Source: Vermamoeba vermiformis (lineage: Eukaryota > Tubulinea > Echinamoebida). Taken from it: 64,000 bases of DNA. The stretch spans positions 310,001-374,000 of the forward strand of contig JBEWZL010000216.1 of assembly GCA_045837725.1 (NCBI GenBank). The letters are read 5' to 3'. Every line of letters begins with the position of its first letter. Within the stretch, counting starts at the first letter, position 1. Position numbers and translations under genes: made by a program. The notes beneath the pieces are model-generated. The model saw nothing but the letters and a program-made list of their open reading frames with translations. It was not told the DNA's origin and did no database searches. Positions 59,023-64,000 of the stretch are shown here, in pieces.

Positions 59023-60231
59023 TTAATGTGTTCGTTGTCGCTTATTCGGACGTTTGTTGCCGCCTTGATTTTGACCTTGTCGTGCTCGCTTGCCAGGTCT
59101 CGATCCACCAGCGCCAGGTCTCGATCCACCAGCATTCTTGTTGGTAGAAACGAAGCCCTTCATGTCCTTGTTACGTCGAGTACTCCAACCACTGGTATCA
59201 CCTGCACTGTTCGCATCATTGCGTTTACGACCACTCTTCTTGCCACCAAATCCGTACTTCTGATCCTTCGCTAGTCGCTTGTGATTAACATTTCTAATGC
59301 GCGTTAGTTACAGTGATACACAGTCATATATAAGTACATACCGCTTAGGTCCTCTGCTGTTGTTGTTGTTGTTGTTCTTGTTGTCCTTGCCGTTAGACTT
59401 GTTGAACATGTCCATATCAAACTCCTCGCCCTCACCACCGTGCTGCTTGCGCCACTTCTTGATGGCATCGAGGTCTTCTTTCTTCTGCTTGTCGCGCGAG
59501 GCTAGCTTCTCTTGCTGCACTTTCTTCGCGAACTTCTTGCTCTCGCGCTGCTTGCGCATTTCATTGGACTTTTCAACGCGTGCCTTCTCGCCGAGCAGTT
59601 TGTCCTTGACGCGCAGCATGTGTTCGTCAGTCTTGAGCATTTCTGCGAAATAATCGTCGGGTCTGCGCCAGGGGATGCCTTCTGACTCGAGCTTGTTGAT
59701 CGCCATGGTGACTGTGTCTTTGACTTGTGTGTAGCTGATATGCGTCGGTTAGTGTTTGCGGTATTGAGTGGAGATATTGTTAATGCTTACAATGCTGCTT
59801 CGCGTTCGAGATCGTCGTTTGGATTTGCGACTTGGATCGGAACGGTGGAAGTTACGTCGAGAACTTCATCCCAAGGTACAACCTTCATATTAGGGATGCG
59901 CAATTTAATTTCATCTAATTTCTCTTCGAGAGCGGCCTATAAATCGAGTCAGATTAAATTTGTGCGATGCGATCTGCACGATCGGATTTCAAAAATAATT
60001 ATTTATAATTCAAAACGTGAAAATAATAATGCTAATATATGAAAAGGCAACTTGTAATACCTCGTCGTTAATATAAGTCTTTTTTGGTTTATCAAGAGCT
60101 GGAATCAGTTGATCGAGTGCGACCTGATCGTCGTCAGACTCCTCGTCCTCCATTACTAAATCGAGGTCTTCATTGTCTGATTCGTCTGAATAGGTTGGTT
60201 CAGGTTGTTTTCGTTTCAATCCTCGACTCAT
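59023..60231 (-). CDS. EBP2: rRNA-processing protein EBP2
   Basis: Four exons from ATG 60231 (MSRGLKRKQPEPTYSDESDN) to TAA at 59023. An acidic N-terminus leads to the conserved EBP2 domain: WDEVLDVTSTVPIQVANPND, then DLEREAALYTQVKDTV, GIPWRRPDDYFAEMLKTDEH and ARVEKSNEMRKQRESKKFAK. The last part is a basic tail, RLAKDQKYGFGGKKSGRKRN, with tandem GGSRPGA units. KYGFGGKK and PWRRPDDYFAEM are typical EBP2/EBNA1BP2 signatures. It acts in nucleolar assembly of the 60S subunit. It is divergent from MUS81. Confidence 0.93.
59092..59135. repeat. short tandem repeat in EBP2 coding region
   Basis: The 21-nt unit CCAGGTCTCGATCCACCAGCG occurs about twice in tandem and encodes repeated GGSRPGA on the minus strand. 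It keeps the reading frame. Confidence 0.7.
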
Positions 60232-60531
60232 TGTGTTCTTTGGTTTGGATCCGGTTTATTTATCAGCAAATGTCGTTGACCGCGAATACTATTCACGCGC
60301 TCGATCCTCTGGTGGCGTTACACGTTGTGGAAACTGCACTCCCTAAACAGGTGTCTAGCTATGCTTGTCTAACGACATCCTGCTCTTTCTCGTTCTATTT
60401 CCGCGATCAAATGTCATAGCTACAACATCACAGGAATAGTGGAAGTAGAGTTAGATCCTCTTAAGTACAATTATACCGGTTTCCATCGTTTCTTTGTCAT
60501 AATCAATTACCGCGGAATATGAACAGCACAA
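60232..60531. promoter_or_regulatory. divergent promoter region, EBP2 and MUS81
   Basis: 300 bp between start codons at 60231 (minus) and 60532 (plus). An upstream ATG at 60519 opens a short out-of-frame uORF (MNSTNEHI) overlapping the MUS81 start. No other signal recognised. Confidence 0.4.
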
Positions 60532-63500
60532 ATGAGCACATCTAACACCCCTGGCGAGTTCTTTATCAATCATCTGTTTCTGAGTACACTGCAAGAACTA
60601 GCTCAGCAAGCAAATTTCCAACTCAACCGCAAGAAAGCATTCGCGTACACCAAGGCAAGCAGATCTGACCTTTCAAACTCTGAGAATTATTTCTAGTAAT
60701 TAAGTGCTCTTTCAATTTCATATTCGCCATTTAATTCCGATACAATTAATATTATTGATAATTTATAAAATAGTCTCAGCATTATTAACCACCCGTATCA
60801 ATATTCAGGCTGCGAACTCGATCCGCGATCACAAACAGCCACTGAAGAGCGCTGAAGATGCGCGCAAGTTGTCGGGCATAGGACCTATTATCTCACAACA
60901 GCTCGACTTTGTGCTGCAGAAGTACTATCGCGATCAAGGCAAGAAAGACACCACCACCGCACCCAAATCTGGCAAAGAGATGGTCGCGTGGTTCTTGCAG
61001 GGCATGGGCGAGGAGTATACAACGCTGTACTCCAAGTTGATGCTCGACAAGGGCTACGACAACGAGCTGATTCTGTCCGATCTGACGGATGAAGATCTGG
61101 ACAAGATTGGTGTCACACTGCCAGGTCACCGCCGCACCATCATACTCAAGTCGCAGGAGATGAGGCACAAGCGTGAGGGGGCAGCGAACAATACTAATAG
61201 TAACAACAGCGCTGCAGTCACTGCCTCGCCCAGTGCTGTGTCCCCGCGCACAGACCACGTGCCGCAGAGTCGCGTGGCCGATCAGATCATCGAACAGACG
61301 CTGCAGCTCTATCCACAGCACTCACTGCTCGCGGCACTCGGCATCAGCGTGCACACGCACATGGCTGCACAGCCTGCGGAACAGAACACTACGGCACTCA
61401 AAGTGTTTCAAACTGCGCGTGGTGGCAGATTGCCAGCACAATTGGACCGCAACTTCATCGAAAAAAACTGCAGGTATGTCCAAATATGGCAAGAGGCGCA
61501 GTACTAATCACGTGACAGCGAGCCGAGTTTCATCAAGGGTCACGTGCTGTTCAAAGAAAACAAAGTGGTCCTGATCGTGCTGAACGGTGACGAGATGTAC
61601 GGCGAGATACAAGCGGGAGATCATTTGTATCACGTGATTGCTACACAGTCACGTGGTCGAGTCACCAAAGCACTGTGCGAGTGCAGCTACAACAAGCACG
61701 GCTGGTGCAAACACATTGCTGCGCTGCTATTGGCCGCGCTCGAGTGTCTCGTGCAGAGTCGCGAGACTGGTGACAGCTACGTGCAAGTGTCCGCTGACAG
61801 TCGCGTGACAGTGCCGTCGACCAGTGACATCTTTGACATGAAGAACAGACTCGCTCAACGTCGTGCTCAGCGCCGTCAAAGTGTGACACGTGTCAGCGGA
61901 GACTCCGACGACGAGACTCAGCGCGAGGAGATTGCCGCAGAGATTGACAGCTCTGACATTGACAGCGCAGATCTCGAGGAGATTGACAGTGCATTCCGCG
62001 CCGAGCCAGTGACACCTGTCACACCGCGCACTCCACCCGCCAACAAGATGTACATACCGCGCTATCGATCAGGGGCCTGGGCAATACTGATCAGCATGCT
62101 GACTGCTGCACGTGAGGAGGGTGAGGGCGATGACACGTGTCAAACACTGATGTCCAAGGAGGAGATTGTCATGCGCGCTCGACCCCTCAGCACTGCGAGC
62201 TTTGAAGCGGAACAACAAGTCTTTGATCTCGCCAACAAATCCACCGAAGAGCTCGAGCGCGAGATCACGTGCCCTGGTGGATACACCGCGTGGAGTGCCA
62301 TGACTAAATTAAGAAGTCGCGGACTCGTGGAAGTGAAGGTCATGAACAACGTGCACATGTTCCGCTTGACCAAATCGGGCAAAGACTTGGCCAAGAAGCT
62401 ATTTTTAGCTGCGCAACAACTCGACGAAGACCCGCGCGAGATTGCCACGCCAAAGAGGGCACGCGAAGGTACGTGGAGGACTGTTGTTGACACTTGACTG
62501 ACACTTTGACAGCTGTGGATGATGACAGAACGCCAAAAAAGCGACGCATTGACACGTGTCAAACAGAGACTTCCAACAACATCAACGTGAACAATGTCGA
62601 TGTGATTGACGTCGAGTCAGGGCCTGATCCCACCACCGTGCAATCTCCGCTCAAGACAGTGACACCTGTCAAACACGCACCTCAACCGAGCCACGTGACA
62701 GATGTGCGCACCATTCTCAGCAGCCCTCACGCACGAGTGGTGCTATTAATAGACAATCGCGAGCTGAACCGCGACACCACCCGTTCACTGAAAGACAAAT
62801 TAACTGAACTCGGCGTGGTGTGTATCTCGCGCAATCTCGAGCTCGGTGGTACGTACCAAATTAGGCAATATGAACTAATTTTCACTGAACAGACATGATG
62901 TGGGTGGTGACTGATGCCCCAGCCCTGGTAGATGGCACGCACGCACCTGAACTCGACGCGCGTCAAGTGGTGTTGAATGTCATTGTGGAGCGCAAGACCA
63001 TTGGAGATCTGCGCTCAAGCTTGGCTGACGGCAGGTACGGTGTTTGACACGTGTCATTGCGAGGTCTGTACTGACACGTCACAGGTACAAAGAACAGAAA
63101 TTCCGCTTGAAGAAAAGTGGCATCAGTCGCGTGCTGTACGTGATTGAAGGGGCAGTGGAAGATGAGACTTTCAGACCTCTGCTCAGCGCCATTCAGTGCA
63201 GCATGAGCGTTCATGAATCGATCGAGCCAGTGCGCACCAAGGGCGAGGAAGACACCGCGATATACCTGTCACACGTCACGCAGTACCTCACTCGACAACT
63301 CGACGCGTACCGTGCAGGGGATGGCAGTGCAGTGCCCGCGTGGAGCAGTGCCGTGACCCTGGCCGAGTGGTGGCACACTGCCAGCAAGTCCAAGCACCTG
63401 ACACTCAGCGATGTCTTTGCCAAACAGCTGCTCATGCTCAAACAGCTCACTCCGCAGCGCGTGGCAGCTATCGTGCAGCAGTACCCGACACCGCGCTCAC

Positions 63501-63658
63501 TGCTCGCTGCGTACAATGCGCGCGAGGTGGATCCACGTGGGCGCGATGAACTGCTCGCGGACCTCAAGACTGGGGCTGACAAGAAACGCATTGGACTTGC
63601 CACCAGTCAGCGCGTCAGTCTGTTCTACAACCACATCGGTGACAATCTCACGCTCTAG
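60532..63658 (+). CDS. MUS81: MUS81 structure-specific endonuclease with SAM and SWIM insertions
   Basis: ATG 60532 begins STSNTPGEFFINHLFLSTLQ, the MUS81 N-terminal HhH domain (NRKKAFAYTKAANSIRDHKQ, SGIGPIISQQLDF). The first intron uses a GC donor (AAG|GCAAGC, ~60656). A SAM-like domain follows at residues ~95-160 (SGKEMVAWFLQGMGEEYTTL ... LTDEDLDKIGVTLPGHRRTI). Then comes a SWIM zinc finger, TKALCECSYNKHGWCKHIAA (CxC-x7-CxH). A winged helix (SGAWAILISMLTAA ... YTAWSAMTKLRSRGLVEVKV) precedes the XPF-type nuclease: VVLLIDNREL, VERKTIGDLRSSLADGRYKE and KSGISRVLYVIEG. ERKxxxD is intact. C-terminal helices follow to TAG 63656-63658. MUS81-EME1 cleaves flaps, forks and Holliday junctions. Confidence 0.9.
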
Positions 63659-63807
63659 TGTCAACAGCACTGATTGGTGGTCGATCACGTGACGCGGTGC
63701 AGTTCTCGGAGAAATTTCTGACTTTGTGACCGCGACGGAGCGATTTGTTTGCGCCATGTTAAGCTCGAATTTGAGTTGAATAAGCACGACTATACAACGC
63801 AGTATAT

Positions 63808-64000
63808 ATGGAACACTTGCCTATTGATATAGTGCTTATTCGCCACGGTGAATCCGAAGGCAACCTCGCGCAGTCCAGATCCAAGAAAGGTATGCGCTTT
63901 AATTTTCCGAAAACATTGATATTTTTAATATGAATTTGGTATCACATCAATATAAAACAAATTATATGGCCTTAACCAATGAAGCTTGGTGGATTTGAAT
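63808..64000 (+). CDS. histidine phosphatase / phosphoglycerate mutase-like (5' part only)
   Basis: ATG 63808 gives MEHLPIDIVLIRHGESEGNL. The RHGESEGN motif holds the catalytic His of the histidine phosphatase superfamily; in this branch it is typical of phosphoglycerate mutase-like and broad-specificity phosphatases. The exon ends at GTATGC near 63889 and the rest lies outside or in later exons not seen here. Substrate cannot be told. Confidence 0.7.

Larger units (their letters stand above)
38598..63056. repeat. dispersed 12-bp palindrome TGACACGTGTCA (11 exact copies)
   Basis: Exact copies by eye start at 38598, 44915, 45280, 45381, 45558, 46029, 57010, 61883, 62131, 62550 and 63045. Seven are in introns of the HECT, EPS15-like and MUS81 genes; four are in coding exons of RADX and MUS81. 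A given 12-mer is expected far less than once in 64 kb. None was noticed in the first 38 kb. The variant TGACACCTGTCA occurs at 41586, 45472, 45680, 62010 and 62660. Confidence 0.8.

Noticed and set aside
1-64000. Transposons, retroelements, viral remnants or CRISPR
   Set aside because: No reverse transcriptase, transposase, integrase or capsid-like frames, terminal repeats or spaced repeat arrays were seen.

Overview
The window is nuclear DNA from a compact, intron-rich eukaryote. Nearly every gene is split by short GT-AG introns, mostly about 45-70 nt, and intergenic gaps are usually under 400 nt. The protein set suggests a free-living amoeba, probably amoebozoan: fungal-type Zn2Cys6 regulators outside an obvious fungal context, a Kelch-repeat receptor kinase with a tyrosine-kinase-type catalytic loop, an RGS protein, an ankyrin-HECT ligase and several genes best known from animals (ENTR1, HROB, RADX, LAMTOR1, COMMD8). 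The lineage call is inference. I saw no transposon, viral remnant, CRISPR array or operon.

Layout: 1-2377 (-) VPS50/syndetin, running off the left edge; 2596-4492 (+) FYVE-like protein; 4724-5125 (-) two-helix membrane protein; 5370-7573 (+) SAM + P-loop NTPase + nuclease-like protein; 7963-9763 (+) DUF389 membrane protein; 9865-11042 (+) ENTR1-like; 11368-14172 (-) secreted glycoside-hydrolase-like protein; 14395-15770 (-) CUE/Smr protein; 15971-19080 and 19456-22887 (-) tandem Zn2Cys6 regulators; 23602-25978 (-) neutral ceramidase family; 26139-28875 (-) ankyrin-filamin-RING protein; 29968-33140 (-) HROB-like; 33500-34153 (-) small membrane protein; 35397-36134 (+) RGS; 36310-40022 (+) ankyrin-HECT E3; 40155-41790 (+) PPT1; 41973-43410 (-) PB1-UBA protein; 44067-46904 (+) EPS15-like; 47463-50428 (+) Kelch receptor kinase; 50644-50799 (-) tRNA-like Pol III element; 51109-51929 (-) COMMD8-like; 52115-53281 (+) LAMTOR1-like; 53548-55104 (+) CHORD-like protein; 55296-56307 (+) eEF1B; 56453-58728 (-) RADX-like; 59023-60231 (-) EBP2; 60532-63658 (+) MUS81 with extra SAM and SWIM domains; 63808-64000 (+) histidine phosphatase start.

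Two themes recur. Many genes act in endosome and lysosome biology (VPS50, FYVE-like, ENTR1, EPS15-like, COMMD8, LAMTOR1, PPT1, ceramidase), some as divergent pairs with short shared promoters. Three act, by homology, in replication-fork and recombination repair (HROB, RADX, MUS81).

The most unusual sequence signal is a perfect 12-bp palindrome, TGACACGTGTCA. I count 11 exact copies, plus five of the variant TGACACCTGTCA, all between 38.5 and 63.1 kb. Five fall in five introns of the EPS15-like gene, and others lie in coding exons of RADX and MUS81. Other points of interest are the tRNA-like element, the SAM+SWIM MUS81, and the one-repeat-per-exon Kelch kinase.
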